DNA of 19,761 nt from Clostridia bacterium (lineage in GTDB: Bacteria > Bacillota > Peptococcia > DRI-13 > DTU073): NCBI GenBank assembly GCA_028709105.1, contig JAQVYD010000010.1, forward strand, positions 1 to 19,761. Reading direction: 5' to 3'. This document shows positions 6,668 through 14,713 of the stretch, one piece after another (the stretch's first letter is position 1; every line of letters begins with the position of its first letter). The position numbers and the translations under genes were made by a program. The notes below the pieces were generated by a model. That model did not search any database. It worked only from the letters and a program-made list of their open reading frames with translations, and had not been told where the DNA came from.

Positions 6668-8224
6668 CTAATCTTCTGCTAACCAAGTCTTTACTACTTT
6701 AGCTACGTCTACAGGATTTTTTTGGACAAGGTTATCAACTTGTTTTTGCATCGCTTTCTTTTCCATAGCTTCAGGAGACAAAGTTAATTCAACATTAGGA
6801 TTAGGCATCTCATTGCTAATCGCCGCTATTTCCGGGACTTTTCCCTTAGGGTAATAATTTATTTTCGGTAAAATACTGCCCGCACGACGAACAACAAAAA
6901 AGATTATCCCTAAAATCAAAAGAATCATTAAAGGAGTCTGAAAAAACTTTAAATATTCCATCCTCCGTTGAAAAGACTCTCTTTTGGCTAAAGCCTCTTC
7001 CATTTTGGCAACATCTTCAGTATTAAAAGGCATTCCGACCACAGAAACCTGATCGCCCCTATCTGTGTTCACCCCTGCAGCCTTAGCCACAACCTCTTTA
7101 ATTTTATTTTCTTCCTCAGGCGTTAAATCTCCGTCAACAAGCACAGCTAAAGAGATATTCGTGATTTTACCAGGAGCAGTAGTTTTTGTTTCGACAGTTT
7201 TACCGGCATCAAAATTACGTGTTGTATCTATTAATTCATGTTCACTTGTTCCTGAACCGCTCTGCCCGTAACTAGGCCCCCCCATATTCGCATCGGCAGG
7301 ATTTTCTCCCACAGGTTGCGAAATGCCACGAGAACTTTCTTCTTTTATATGTTCACTAACAAGGAAGGTGTCATCATATCTTTCTGAATGTGTTTCCACC
7401 TGATCGAAATTCATAGCAATACTAGCTCTAACAACAGCTTTTCCTGCTCCCCTCATTTTTTCCAACATCGTTTGGAGGGATTTAGCAAATTCCTTCTCAT
7501 ATTGCTGTTTTAAAGCTAACTGATTAGCAGAAATATAAACAGTATCCCCAGAAGAGCCATTGCCCAGACCCTCTGAAAGCAAATTACCATTAACGTCCAT
7601 CACTGTAACATTTTCCGGCTTAAGTCCTTCCACACTATGACTGACAAAGGACATAATTGACTTTACTTGTTCAGGTCTTAAACCGGCATAAGCTTTTAAA
7701 CGAAGTAACACTGAAGCAGTAGTTTCTTTCTCATCACGAACGAATAAAGCCGGTTGCGGCAGAACTATATGTATTTTAGCTGTTTCCACTGCATCAAGGT
7801 ATTCAATAGTACGCGTCAACTCACCTTGCAAAGCCACAAGATACTTAACCCGTTTGTCAGTATCAGTTTCCCCAAAGCGAGTTTCATTAAAAGATTCAAA
7901 ACCAATAACTCCCTTTAAATTAACCTGCCCGGCCATATCCAAGCGCAACTGATACTTATCTTCAGCTCTCACTAAAATAGTTTTCCCCTCGTCCGCCAAT
8001 TGATACGGTACTTTTTGTTCCTTTAATTTTGCAGTGAGAGCACTAGCATCCTCCGAACTCAGCCCAGAATAAAGCATTTCCATTTTGGGCTGTTGAGCAA
8101 ATATTATTCCTATAATTACAGCTAAAAATAAAATAATTATAAAAAGAACGGTGATTTTTTGCCCTTTGGAAAACTTTTGCCATAAATTATTTATTTGTTC
8201 TTGAAATTGAGCCCCAGAAGCCAT
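6668..8224 (-). CDS. fliF: Flagellar MS-ring protein FliF
   Basis: FliF builds the membrane-spanning MS ring that is the platform for motor assembly and houses the export gate. The 518-residue protein has a cytoplasmic N terminus, a first membrane helix at about 24-43, and a YscJ-like ring-building domain (MEMLYSGLSSEDASALTAKL onward, with the VETAKIHIVLPQPALFV segment at about 146-162). A low-complexity linker at about 300-335 (GGPSYGQSGSGTSEHE) follows, then a second membrane helix at about 430-446. The tail, ending NPVDVAKVVKTWLAED, is the FliG-binding segment. The ATG at 8224 follows GAGGTGAGAGA. All expected parts are present. Confidence 0.97.
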   Translation of the reverse strand: MASGAQFQEQINNLWQKFSKGQKITVLFIIILFLAVIIGIIFAQQPKMEMLYSGLSSEDASALTAKLKEQKVPYQLADEGKTILVRAEDKYQLRLDMAGQVNLKGVIGFESFNETRFGETDTDKRVKYLVALQGELTRTIEYLDAVETAKIHIVLPQPALFVRDEKETTASVLLRLKAYAGLRPEQVKSIMSFVSHSVEGLKPENVTVMDVNGNLLSEGLGNGSSGDTVYISANQLALKQQYEKEFAKSLQTMLEKMRGAGKAVVRASIAMNFDQVETHSERYDDTFLVSEHIKEESSRGISQPVGENPADANMGGPSYGQSGSGTSEHELIDTTRNFDAGKTVETKTTAPGKITNISLAVLVDGDLTPEEENKIKEVVAKAAGVNTDRGDQVSVVGMPFNTEDVAKMEEALAKRESFQRRMEYLKFFQTPLMILLILGIIFFVVRRAGSILPKINYYPKGKVPEIAAISNEMPNPNVELTLSPEAMEKKAMQKQVDNLVQKNPVDVAKVVKTWLAED

Positions 8225-8240
8225 TCTCTCACCTCAAGGA

Positions 8241-8534
8241 TTAGATCTGCATTCTCATTAATTCTTGGTATGCTTCAATTACTTTATTCCTAATTTGCAT
8301 CGTCAATTGTAAGGCCAGAGCAGCTTTTTCTGTAGCCAGAACAACTTGATGTAACTCAACATTATTCCCGATAACGAAATCAGAAGTCATCTGTTCAGCC
8401 TGCAATTGAGTCGTATTCACTTTACTTAAAGCGTTTTTTAAAAAGTCCCCAAAATTCTGGACATTATCTTTAACTTGATTATTATTTTTCCCAAATTCAA
8501 GAGCTGATAATGAGTTTATTCCTTTAATCTCCAT
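8241..8534 (-). CDS. fliE: Flagellar hook-basal body protein FliE
   Basis: FliE joins the MS ring to the rod and is among the first exported subunits. The 97-residue product is normal in length. A variable N-terminal third is followed by two helices: FGDFLKNALSKVNTTQLQAE and VELHQVVLATEKAALALQLT, then MQIRNKVIEAYQELMRMQI, the strongly conserved C terminus. GAGGAG lies seven bases before the ATG at 8534. It lies 11 bases after the flgC stop and 16 bases before fliF, in the usual flgB-flgC-fliE-fliF order. Confidence 0.96.
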   Translation of the reverse strand: MEIKGINSLSALEFGKNNNQVKDNVQNFGDFLKNALSKVNTTQLQAEQMTSDFVIGNNVELHQVVLATEKAALALQLTMQIRNKVIEAYQELMRMQI

Positions 8535-8545
8535 TAGCTATCTCC

Positions 8546-8992
8546 TCATGAACGCCCAATTTCCAAGGTTTTTAGAAACATATTTTTCGTAGAATTCAAT
8601 GCAGTAACATTAGCTTCATAAGCACGCGAAGCCGTGATTAATTCCACCATTTCTTTCATTACATCGACATTAGGATATTCAACATACCCATCTGCAGAAG
8701 CCTGCGGATGTTGAGGGTCATAAACTCGCTTCAAAGGTGAAGAATCCTCAACAATACCCGCTACTCTAACCCCACTATAAGGTATCTTGTTTTTTAAAGA
8801 ATCTTGTAAGATATTTTTAAAATTTTCAGGAGTACTTTGTGGAGCGAGAAGCGCCACTCGTCTCCGATATGGACTACCCTTAACAGTTTGTGTCGAATTA
8901 GCATTGGCAATATTAGAAGAAATAACATCCATACGTAAACGTTCTGCGCTAAGACCTGAAGCGCTTATATTTAAAGATTTTAAAAGATCCAT
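8546..8992 (-). CDS. flgC: Flagellar proximal rod protein FlgC
   Basis: FlgC is one of the proximal rod subunits of the drive shaft. The 148 residues contain the N-terminal axial signature (LNISASGLSAERLRMDVISS followed by NIANANST), a central GVRVAGIVEDSSPLKRVYDP segment typical of FlgC, and the C-terminal helix VELITASRAYEANVTALNST with MFLKTLEIGRS. It starts at 8992, four bases after the flgB stop codon, with purine-rich GGAGGGAAGG overlapping the end of flgB as its ribosome site. It has the expected full length. Confidence 0.97.
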   Translation of the reverse strand: MDLLKSLNISASGLSAERLRMDVISSNIANANSTQTVKGSPYRRRVALLAPQSTPENFKNILQDSLKNKIPYSGVRVAGIVEDSSPLKRVYDPQHPQASADGYVEYPNVDVMKEMVELITASRAYEANVTALNSTKNMFLKTLEIGRS

Positions 8993-8995
8993 CCC

Positions 8996-9388
8996 TTAAC
9001 GCCTCCCTTCAGAGATTGATTGTCTTAACAAATTAAGCTGAGAAGATAAAAAATGAGCAAGACTATTAAAATAAAGATTATTTTCAGCTAAAGTGGCCAA
9101 TTCTATATCTATGTCTACATTATTGCCATCACTGCGTAAACTTGTTTCCTGGTCATGAATAATTGTTGGTTCAGCTATAGTATTTATAGCTTTTAAATGT
9201 ATAGCTTTAGTTGTTTTTAATTCCAGTTGTGACCTCATCGTTTCGTCAAGTGCAGAACGAAAACTGACATCATTTCTTTTAAAATTGGGAGTATTAACAT
9301 TTGCCACATTATTACTAAGGACATTATGCCGCAAAATACTACCACCCATAGCTTTTTCAAGTGAATTTATTAAATTCATCTTCATCAT
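8996..9388 (-). CDS. flgB: Flagellar basal-body rod protein FlgB
   Basis: FlgB is a proximal rod subunit and the first gene of the flagellar operon. About 130 residues include the axial signature LSNNVANVNTPNFKRNDVSF at about 25-44 and the C-terminal helix ENNLYFNSLAHFLSSQLNLL. DGNNVDIDIELATLAENNL is the conserved rod-protein segment before it. A GTG (9391) and several ATGs (9388, 9385, 9379) compete as start. GGATGTGATT, one mismatch from an extended ribosome site, best serves 9391 or 9388; I give 9388. Upstream lie a 225-base gap and the terminator of the codY operon. Confidence 0.95.
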   Translation of the reverse strand: MMKMNLINSLEKAMGGSILRHNVLSNNVANVNTPNFKRNDVSFRSALDETMRSQLELKTTKAIHLKAINTIAEPTIIHDQETSLRSDGNNVDIDIELATLAENNLYFNSLAHFLSSQLNLLRQSISEGRR

Positions 9389-9433
9389 CACTAATCACAT
9401 CCGCAAAAATATAAACATGTTTTTTTGACACTA

Positions 9434-9461
9434 ACTATATAAATTCTAGTTGTTTCAGCAA
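9434..9461 (-). promoter_or_regulatory. Weak candidate sigma-A promoter for the flagellar operon
   Basis: On the minus strand TTGCTG (plus 9456-9461) is followed after 16 bases by TATAGT (plus 9434-9439), about 45 bases before the flgB start. The -10 matches five of six positions, the -35 only three. A promoter is expected in this gap because the preceding operon ends with a strong terminator. I looked for a sigma-28/sigma-D type site (TAAA-N15-GCCGATAT) and found none. Confidence 0.35.
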
Positions 9462-9464
9462 ATT
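9450..9464 (-). promoter_or_regulatory. Candidate CodY-binding site overlapping the flgB -35
   Basis: The minus strand reads AATTTGCTGAAACAA. Against the CodY consensus AATTTTCWGAATATT, ten of the first eleven positions match and the last four do not. It overlaps the candidate -35 of the flagellar operon, where a bound repressor would block transcription. CodY is known to repress motility genes in B. subtilis, and the codY gene is immediately upstream. AT-rich DNA gives such matches by chance, so this is tentative. Confidence 0.3.
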
Positions 9465-9550
9465 CCTTTTCTATAAATAATATTTTTTTAACTAAAGTTA
9501 TTATTAATTTGGATTTTTTGATTATCTATAGCAAGGTATTAATTTTTTCA

Positions 9551-9598
9551 TTAAAAAATAAAGGACTATAGTTCCCTAAGCTATAATCCTTTATTTTT
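9551..9598 (-). terminator. Intrinsic terminator after codY
   Basis: Arms at 9554-9571 and 9581-9598 pair over 18 positions, with one T-G wobble and a nine-base loop. In the minus-strand transcript the hairpin is followed by six Us (plus-strand A-run 9553-9558). It starts about 19 bases after the codY stop and ends the housekeeping operon. The A/U-rich flanks of the stem make it potentially bidirectional. Confidence 0.88.
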
Positions 9599-9616
9599 AA
9601 TTAAATTTTTCAGATT

Positions 9617-10402
9617 TTACGATAATCTGGCTTTAGCGAGTTCTTCCAAAAGATTTTCGTTAAGAATCCTAATATAGGTTCCTTTCATGCCCAATGATTT
9701 TGATTCAATCACACCCGCACTTTCAAATTTTCTTAAAGCATTAACAATCACTGAACGAGTAATTCCTACACGATCCGCAATTTTACTTGCCACCAATAAA
9801 CCTTCCTTACCTTTTAATTCAGCAAAAATATGTTCAATCGCCTCTAACTCGGAATAAGAAAGAGTACCAATAGCTACCTGAACTGCAGCTTTACGCCGTG
9901 CCTCTTCCTCTATTCGCTCTGACTTAGAACGAAGAATTTCCATCCCAATTACAGTTGCACCATACTCACCCAAGATTAAATCTTGATGATTAAACTCGTT
10001 TTCATATTTAACCAGCAATAAGGTGCCTTGTCTTTCACCACCACCCATAATCGGAACAACTGTAGTAATTTTATTTTTGAAATCACAAATATTATCTGTA
10101 CTAAAAATACATTCTGCCGCCTCCTTCCTGATATTAGCATAAGTCTGAGTTATTCTCATTAAATCTTCATTATAGGACTCAGGAAATCTTTCTGTTTTGT
10201 TAATAATGTCCTCAATTGTGGGACAAGTAAAGCCATCCATAAAAGCATAACCTAAAATTTTACCTCTTCTGCCTATAATATAAATATTGCAATCAATCAG
10301 GTCACTCAATACCTTAGCCATTTCCGTAAACTCTACAGGATTCCCAGCTGTTTTTTGTAAAAGTTTATTCACGGTACGTGTTTTTTCCAAAAGTATTTTC
10401 AT
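9617..10402 (-). CDS. codY: GTP- and branched-chain amino acid-sensing global regulator CodY
   Basis: CodY represses nutrient-acquisition, stationary-phase and motility genes while GTP and branched-chain amino acids are plentiful. The 261-residue protein has the N-terminal GAF-type ligand domain (to about 155, with TTVVPIMGGGERQGTLLLVK and LILGEYGATVIGMEILRSK), a linker helix, and the C-terminal winged helix with the nearly invariant ASKIADRVGITRSVIVNAL at 205-223 and AGVIESKSLGMKGTYIRIL. By my alignment from memory, the residue equivalent to the isoleucine-contacting Arg61 of B. subtilis falls in TCPT and is not Arg, as in clostridial CodY proteins. A GAGGAGG ribosome site precedes the ATG. 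It is the last gene of its operon. Confidence 0.97.
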   Translation of the reverse strand: MKILLEKTRTVNKLLQKTAGNPVEFTEMAKVLSDLIDCNIYIIGRRGKILGYAFMDGFTCPTIEDIINKTERFPESYNEDLMRITQTYANIRKEAAECIFSTDNICDFKNKITTVVPIMGGGERQGTLLLVKYENEFNHQDLILGEYGATVIGMEILRSKSERIEEEARRKAAVQVAIGTLSYSELEAIEHIFAELKGKEGLLVASKIADRVGITRSVIVNALRKFESAGVIESKSLGMKGTYIRILNENLLEELAKARLS

Positions 10403-10423
10403 TGTTTTTCCTCCTCATTAAAT

Positions 10424-11812
10424 TTACAAAATATATCGGCTTAAATCTTCATCAGACACAATAGAGCTTAATCTTTCTTGCACATAATTATTGTCTATGA
10501 GCATTTTTTGAGGCATCATTTCCGGTGCATCAAAAAGTATCTCTTCCAATAATTTTTCCATGATCGTGTGTAACCGGCGAGCACCGATATTTTCTGTTTG
10601 ACTATTTACAGTATACGCAATTTCTGCAATTTCTTCAATAGCATTTTCAGTAAATTCTAGCAATACCCCTTCTGTTTTCAATAATTCTGTGTATTGTTTA
10701 ATCAGAGAATTACGTGGTTGAGTTAATATTAATTTAAAATCATCACTGTTTAAACTTTCTAATTCAACACGTATGGGGAAACGTCCTTGCAATTCAGGAA
10801 TTAAGTCTGAAGGTTTACTCGTATGGAAAGCACCGGCAGCAATAAAAAGAATATGATCTGTTTTAATTGGTCCATACTTAGTCATTACCGTTGAACCTTC
10901 AACAATTGGCAAGATATCTCTTTGCACACCTCCTCTGGAAATATCCGGGCCATAACTGTCTTTACCCGCTATTTTATCCATTTCATCTATAAAAATAATC
11001 CCATTTTGCTCAGTACGTTTAATAGACTCATTAATAACCTCCTCCATATCAATCAACTTTTGTGCTTCTGCTTGAAGCAAAATTTTACGTGCCTGTAATA
11101 CTGACACTTTTTTCTTTTTCTTTTTTTTAGGGAAAATATTGCCAAACATATCTTGAAAATTAGCCCCTAATCCCTCTAAACCACTACCAACAAAAAAATC
11201 CATGGTTGCAACAGGGGTATCCTCAACCTCAATTTCTACATATTCCTTATTCAGCTCACCCCTTAATAATTTTTCTTTAATCATTTTTCTTTTTGCTATT
11301 AAATCAGGCTTTATTTCTTCTGCTTCATCTTGAGAAACAGCAGTATTCCCAAAAATAACCTGAAAAGGATTAGGCTCTGTAGAAACACGTTGCCCATGAG
11401 AAGTCAAAATCTTTACAAGCAACGCATCAGCTAATTTGGAAGCCTGCTCTTCAACTGCTTTAACTTTTTCTTGTTTAACCATACTAATTGATATTTCTAC
11501 CAAATCCCTAACCATAGATTCAACATCCCGACCGACATAACCAACCTCCGTAAACTTCGTTGCTTCCACCTTAATAAAAGGAGCTTTCACTAAACGAGCC
11601 AATCTCCTTGCTATTTCAGTTTTTCCTACACCGGTCGGTCCAATCATGAGAATATTCTTAGGGACAACCTCCTCTCGTAAATCTGGGGAGAGCTTATTTC
11701 TTCTATACCGATTACGTAAGGCAATGGCTACACTTTTTTTAGCTTTTTCTTGCCCCACAATATATTTATCTAATGCGGTCACAATTTCCCTAGGAGTAAA
11801 TTCTTTAGGCAT
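10424..11812 (-). CDS. hslU: ATP-dependent protease ATPase subunit HslU (ClpY)
   Basis: HslU is the AAA+ unfoldase that feeds substrates to the HslV peptidase in the cytoplasm. The 462-residue protein has Walker A GPTGVGKT at 58-65 and the pore-loop segment EVGYVGRDVESM at about 89-100. The I domain spans about 110-240. Walker B IIFIDEMDKI is at 272-281, and FPIRVELESL and IGARRLHTIMEKLLE appear in the C-terminal AAA part. The protein ends EDLSRYIL, the tail that inserts into HslV. Residues 229-235 are seven consecutive lysines at the end of the I domain, where the family has a basic patch. GGGAGGTGG precedes the ATG, 35 bases after hslV. Confidence 0.97.
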   Translation of the reverse strand: MPKEFTPREIVTALDKYIVGQEKAKKSVAIALRNRYRRNKLSPDLREEVVPKNILMIGPTGVGKTEIARRLARLVKAPFIKVEATKFTEVGYVGRDVESMVRDLVEISISMVKQEKVKAVEEQASKLADALLVKILTSHGQRVSTEPNPFQVIFGNTAVSQDEAEEIKPDLIAKRKMIKEKLLRGELNKEYVEIEVEDTPVATMDFFVGSGLEGLGANFQDMFGNIFPKKKKKKKVSVLQARKILLQAEAQKLIDMEEVINESIKRTEQNGIIFIDEMDKIAGKDSYGPDISRGGVQRDILPIVEGSTVMTKYGPIKTDHILFIAAGAFHTSKPSDLIPELQGRFPIRVELESLNSDDFKLILTQPRNSLIKQYTELLKTEGVLLEFTENAIEEIAEIAYTVNSQTENIGARRLHTIMEKLLEEILFDAPEMMPQKMLIDNNYVQERLSSIVSDEDLSRYIL

Positions 11813-11847
11813 AAAACCACCTCCCTTTTCTTACTTTTCCTCTTCCT

Positions 11848-12384
11848 TTATTCTTCTAACGTTTCCACAGTAAGATAATTATTCGTATACACACAAATCG
11901 AAGCAGCAATCTCCATGGCAGTTTTAACGATCTCGCCCGCGGAACACGCCGTATGTTTTAATAATGCTTTTGCTGCAGCTAAAGCATAAGGACCTCCCGA
12001 ACCGATAGCGGCTATACCGTCATCAGGTTCAATTACCTCTCCTGTACCGGAAATTATCAATAAATTATCCTTATCAGCAACAACCAACATCGCTTCTAAA
12101 TTTCGCAAAGCTTTATCTGTACGCCAAGTTTTAGCTAACTCTACAGCTGCCCTAGATAAATTACCATGATACTCTTCTAACTTTTTCTCAAATTTTTCAA
12201 ATAACGCAAAAGCATCAGCTACAGAACCGGCAAAACCGGCAATAACCTTACCTTGATATAACCTTCTGATTTTTTTGGAATGATGTTTCATGATAATATT
12301 TTGCCCAAAAGTTACTTGACCATCACCAGCTAAGGCTACCTCATTGCCTTTTTTTACGCCAATAATTGTTGTGCCACGAAACAT
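11848..12384 (-). CDS. hslV: ATP-dependent protease peptidase subunit HslV (ClpQ), threonine type
   Basis: HslV is the proteasome-beta-like peptidase that forms a double hexamer capped by HslU. The protein has 178 residues. Thr5, in MFRGTTIIGV, aligns with the catalytic N-terminal threonine of E. coli HslV, so a four-residue leader must be removed. The conserved GDGQVTFGQ, KIRRLYQGKVIAGFAGSVAD, ELAKTWRTDKALRNLEAML and IAAIGSGGPYALAAAKALL blocks follow. B. subtilis ClpQ uses an N-terminal serine instead, so this protein is of the more common threonine type. AGAGGTGATG sits before the ATG, and the gene follows xerC by 14 bases. Confidence 0.97.
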   Translation of the reverse strand: MFRGTTIIGVKKGNEVALAGDGQVTFGQNIIMKHHSKKIRRLYQGKVIAGFAGSVADAFALFEKFEKKLEEYHGNLSRAAVELAKTWRTDKALRNLEAMLVVADKDNLLIISGTGEVIEPDDGIAAIGSGGPYALAAAKALLKHTACSAGEIVKTAMEIAASICVYTNNYLTVETLEE

Positions 12385-12398
12385 AGTTCATCACCTCT

Positions 12399-13304
12399 TT
12401 AGGCTCTAGGATGAGCCGAATGATACACTTGACGCAACTTTTTTCTAGAAACATGGGTATAAATCTGCGTAGAAGAAATTTTTTTATGACCTAATAATTC
12501 CTGAACTACTCTCAAATCAGCACCATGATCCAAAAGATGTGTCGCAAAACTATGACGAAACCCGTGTGGAGAAAGAATCTCTTTCGTCCCGGCCTGCCGG
12601 CAATATTTATGGACAATTGTTCTTATAGAACGGTCAGAAAGCCTTCCTCCTTTTTGATTGACCAAAAGGGCTTTTTCCTTTTTTAAAACCCACTGCGGAC
12701 GTGCCTTTTCTAAATAACTTTGTATAGCTTTAATTGCTTCTTTGCCAATAGGAACAACCCTTTCCCGACTACCCTTACCTACAACTCGAAGATAACCATA
12801 AGACAAATCCACATTATCTAAATCCAGAGAAGCCAACTCACTTACCCTGATTCCGGCACCATATAACAACTCCAAGATAGCTTTATCCCGTATCCCTACC
12901 TCATTGTTTAAGGAAGGCTGTTGTAAAACCCTTTCCATTTCCTCCTGATCCAAATACCTTGGTAGCTTTTGGGGTATCTTCGGAGTAGAAACATGGTCAA
13001 GAGGATTTTGGCAAATTATTTCTTTCTTTAAAAGATAGTGATAAAAACTCTTCAATGCCGCCAAACGACGAGCAATAGTATTTTTACTAAGATTTTTACT
13101 ATTTAAATATACCAGATATTTTCTCACCGTAATATGGGTTATTTTTTTAATTTCTAAAGATAGTATATCATATTTTAATTCATTTTCTAAATAATTAAAG
13201 AAATCTTTCCAATCACTATTATACGATTTTATTGTCATTTCTGCCATATTTTTTTCATGCTCTAAATAATTAATAAAACTGTCTACCAACGGAACAAGAA
13301 GCAT
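12399..13304 (-). CDS. xerC: Site-specific tyrosine recombinase XerC (CodV)
   Basis: XerC resolves chromosome dimers at the dif site with a partner recombinase. The 301-residue protein has an N-terminal core-binding (SAM-like) domain to about 95 and a catalytic domain with all expected residues: Arg153 (GAGIRVSEL), Lys177 (VVGKGSRER), His247 and Arg250 (HGFRHSF), His273 (LGHKKI) and the nucleophile Tyr282 (QIYTHVS). The ATG at 13304 follows GGCGGTGATGTA. The frame remains open to a TTG at 13334 within trmFO, which lacks a ribosome site. The fixed position between trmFO and hslV, as in B. subtilis codV, marks it as a housekeeping enzyme rather than a phage integrase. Confidence 0.95.
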   Translation of the reverse strand: MLLVPLVDSFINYLEHEKNMAEMTIKSYNSDWKDFFNYLENELKYDILSLEIKKITHITVRKYLVYLNSKNLSKNTIARRLAALKSFYHYLLKKEIICQNPLDHVSTPKIPQKLPRYLDQEEMERVLQQPSLNNEVGIRDKAILELLYGAGIRVSELASLDLDNVDLSYGYLRVVGKGSRERVVPIGKEAIKAIQSYLEKARPQWVLKKEKALLVNQKGGRLSDRSIRTIVHKYCRQAGTKEILSPHGFRHSFATHLLDHGADLRVVQELLGHKKISSTQIYTHVSRKKLRQVYHSAHPRA

Positions 13305-13315
13305 TACATCACCGC

Positions 13316-14623
13316 CTAAATCTGACCTTTCCAAGCTTTTACCGCCTCCAGCGCTCTTTCCGCTAACAGAGAATTCTTTCTTTTTTTATCTTTAATTTTA
13401 TCTTTTAAAGGGGGCAGAAGACCAAAGGTAATATTCATGGGTTGAAAATTATCAGCTTGTGTCTCCGTAATATAATGGAGCAAAGAGCCAAGTGCCGAAT
13501 GGCGAGGGGGAACTACCGGAGCTAAACCATGGTACAAACGGCTGGCATTGATTCCGGAAAGAAGTCCGGATGCCGTCGATTCTACATAGCCTTCTACACC
13601 AGAAAGCTGTCCGGCGATAAGAATTAACGGATATTTTTGCAACTGTGTCGTTGGTCTTAATACTTGCGGGGAATTAATAAAGGTATTACGATGCATCCTA
13701 CCGTAACGAGCAAATTCTGCCTTTTCTAATCCGGGAATCATCCGCAAGACCCTTTTTTGTTCACCCCATTTTAAATTAGTTTGAAAGCCCACCAGATTAA
13801 AAAGAGTTCCGGCAGCATTATCCCGACGAAGCTGGACAACCGCAACAACCTTCTTCTCGTTTTTTTCATCCAAAAGACCCACAGGTTTTAAGGGACCAAA
13901 AAGCAAGGTTTGAAAACCACGTTGAGCCATCACCTCAATAGGCATACATCCTTCAAAACATCTCTCTTTTTCAAAGTCTTTTACAGGATAAATTTCAGCC
14001 GTAGTCAAGGCTTGATAAAACTGCTCATATTCATCCATGTTCAAAGGACAATTAAGATAATCAGCAGATCCTTTCTGATACCGAGAAGCCCAAAAAGCTT
14101 GCGTTTTATCAATTGTTTCCCCATAAATAATAGGAGCTGCCGCATCATAGAAATAAAGATACCTTTTACTAGTAATTTCAGCTATTTCTCTAGCTAAACC
14201 ATCGCTTGTCAATGGTCCGGTAGCCACAACAGTAATTTCGTTATCAGATACAGTAACTGCTTCTTCACGAATTACCTCAATCAAAGGATGTTGTAATAGT
14301 TTTTCCGTAACCAGTTCAGCAAAAGCTGTTCTGTCCACGGCTAAAGCACCACCGGCAGGTATCCTCGTACGATCTGCACACAGCATAATTAAAGAATCCA
14401 ACAATCTCATCTCTTCTTTTAAAAGTCCGACGGCATTAGTTAAGCTATGGGCGCGCAAAGAATTACTACAAACCAACTCAGCCAAAAGATTGCTTTGATG
14501 AGCCGAAGTCATTTTATACGGCCGCATTTCCCAGAGCTTAACTTTTATTCCTCTTTGCGCTATCTGCCAAGCAGCTTCGCTACCGGCTAACCCTCCGCCA
14601 ATAACCTTAATATATGTCAACAT
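13316..14623 (-). CDS. trmFO: Folate-dependent tRNA (uracil-54-C5)-methyltransferase TrmFO
   Basis: TrmFO makes 5-methyluridine at position 54 of tRNA, taking the carbon from methylenetetrahydrofolate and electrons through FAD. The 435-residue protein starts with a dinucleotide-binding motif (IKVIGGGLAGSEAAW, residues 5-19), then LVCSNSLRA with Cys52 and RCFEGCMPIEVMAQRG with Cys226; these match the two functional cysteines of the B. subtilis enzyme (53 and 226). The C-terminal part (GVEGYVESTASGLLSGINAS) is conserved. The ATG at 14623 follows GGCGGAGGGAAA; an in-frame ATG 22 codons upstream has no such site. A 90-base gap separates it from topA. Confidence 0.96.
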   Translation of the reverse strand: MLTYIKVIGGGLAGSEAAWQIAQRGIKVKLWEMRPYKMTSAHQSNLLAELVCSNSLRAHSLTNAVGLLKEEMRLLDSLIMLCADRTRIPAGGALAVDRTAFAELVTEKLLQHPLIEVIREEAVTVSDNEITVVATGPLTSDGLAREIAEITSKRYLYFYDAAAPIIYGETIDKTQAFWASRYQKGSADYLNCPLNMDEYEQFYQALTTAEIYPVKDFEKERCFEGCMPIEVMAQRGFQTLLFGPLKPVGLLDEKNEKKVVAVVQLRRDNAAGTLFNLVGFQTNLKWGEQKRVLRMIPGLEKAEFARYGRMHRNTFINSPQVLRPTTQLQKYPLILIAGQLSGVEGYVESTASGLLSGINASRLYHGLAPVVPPRHSALGSLLHYITETQADNFQPMNITFGLLPPLKDKIKDKKRKNSLLAERALEAVKAWKGQI

Positions 14624-14713
14624 TTTCCCTCCGCCTAATTTCAAGTTATGATTCCCCTCCAAAACCCCTAACCCAGCATATTTAAGCATTTAAATTAACG
14701 TCAGATGCCTGTT

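Noticed and set aside
9392..9616. Sigma-28/sigma-D promoter before flgB
   Set aside because: No GCCGATAT-like -10 with TAAA at the right distance could be found; only a weak sigma-A-like pair.
12399..13304. XerC-like recombinase as a sign of an integrated element
   Set aside because: The gene sits in the conserved trmFO-xerC-hslV order, has no attachment-site repeats nearby, and its length and motifs match the housekeeping dimer-resolution enzyme.
14624..14689. Longer TrmFO starting at 14689
   Set aside because: The 22 additional residues precede the standard nucleotide-binding N terminus, and GGCGGAGGG marks the ATG at 14623 instead.
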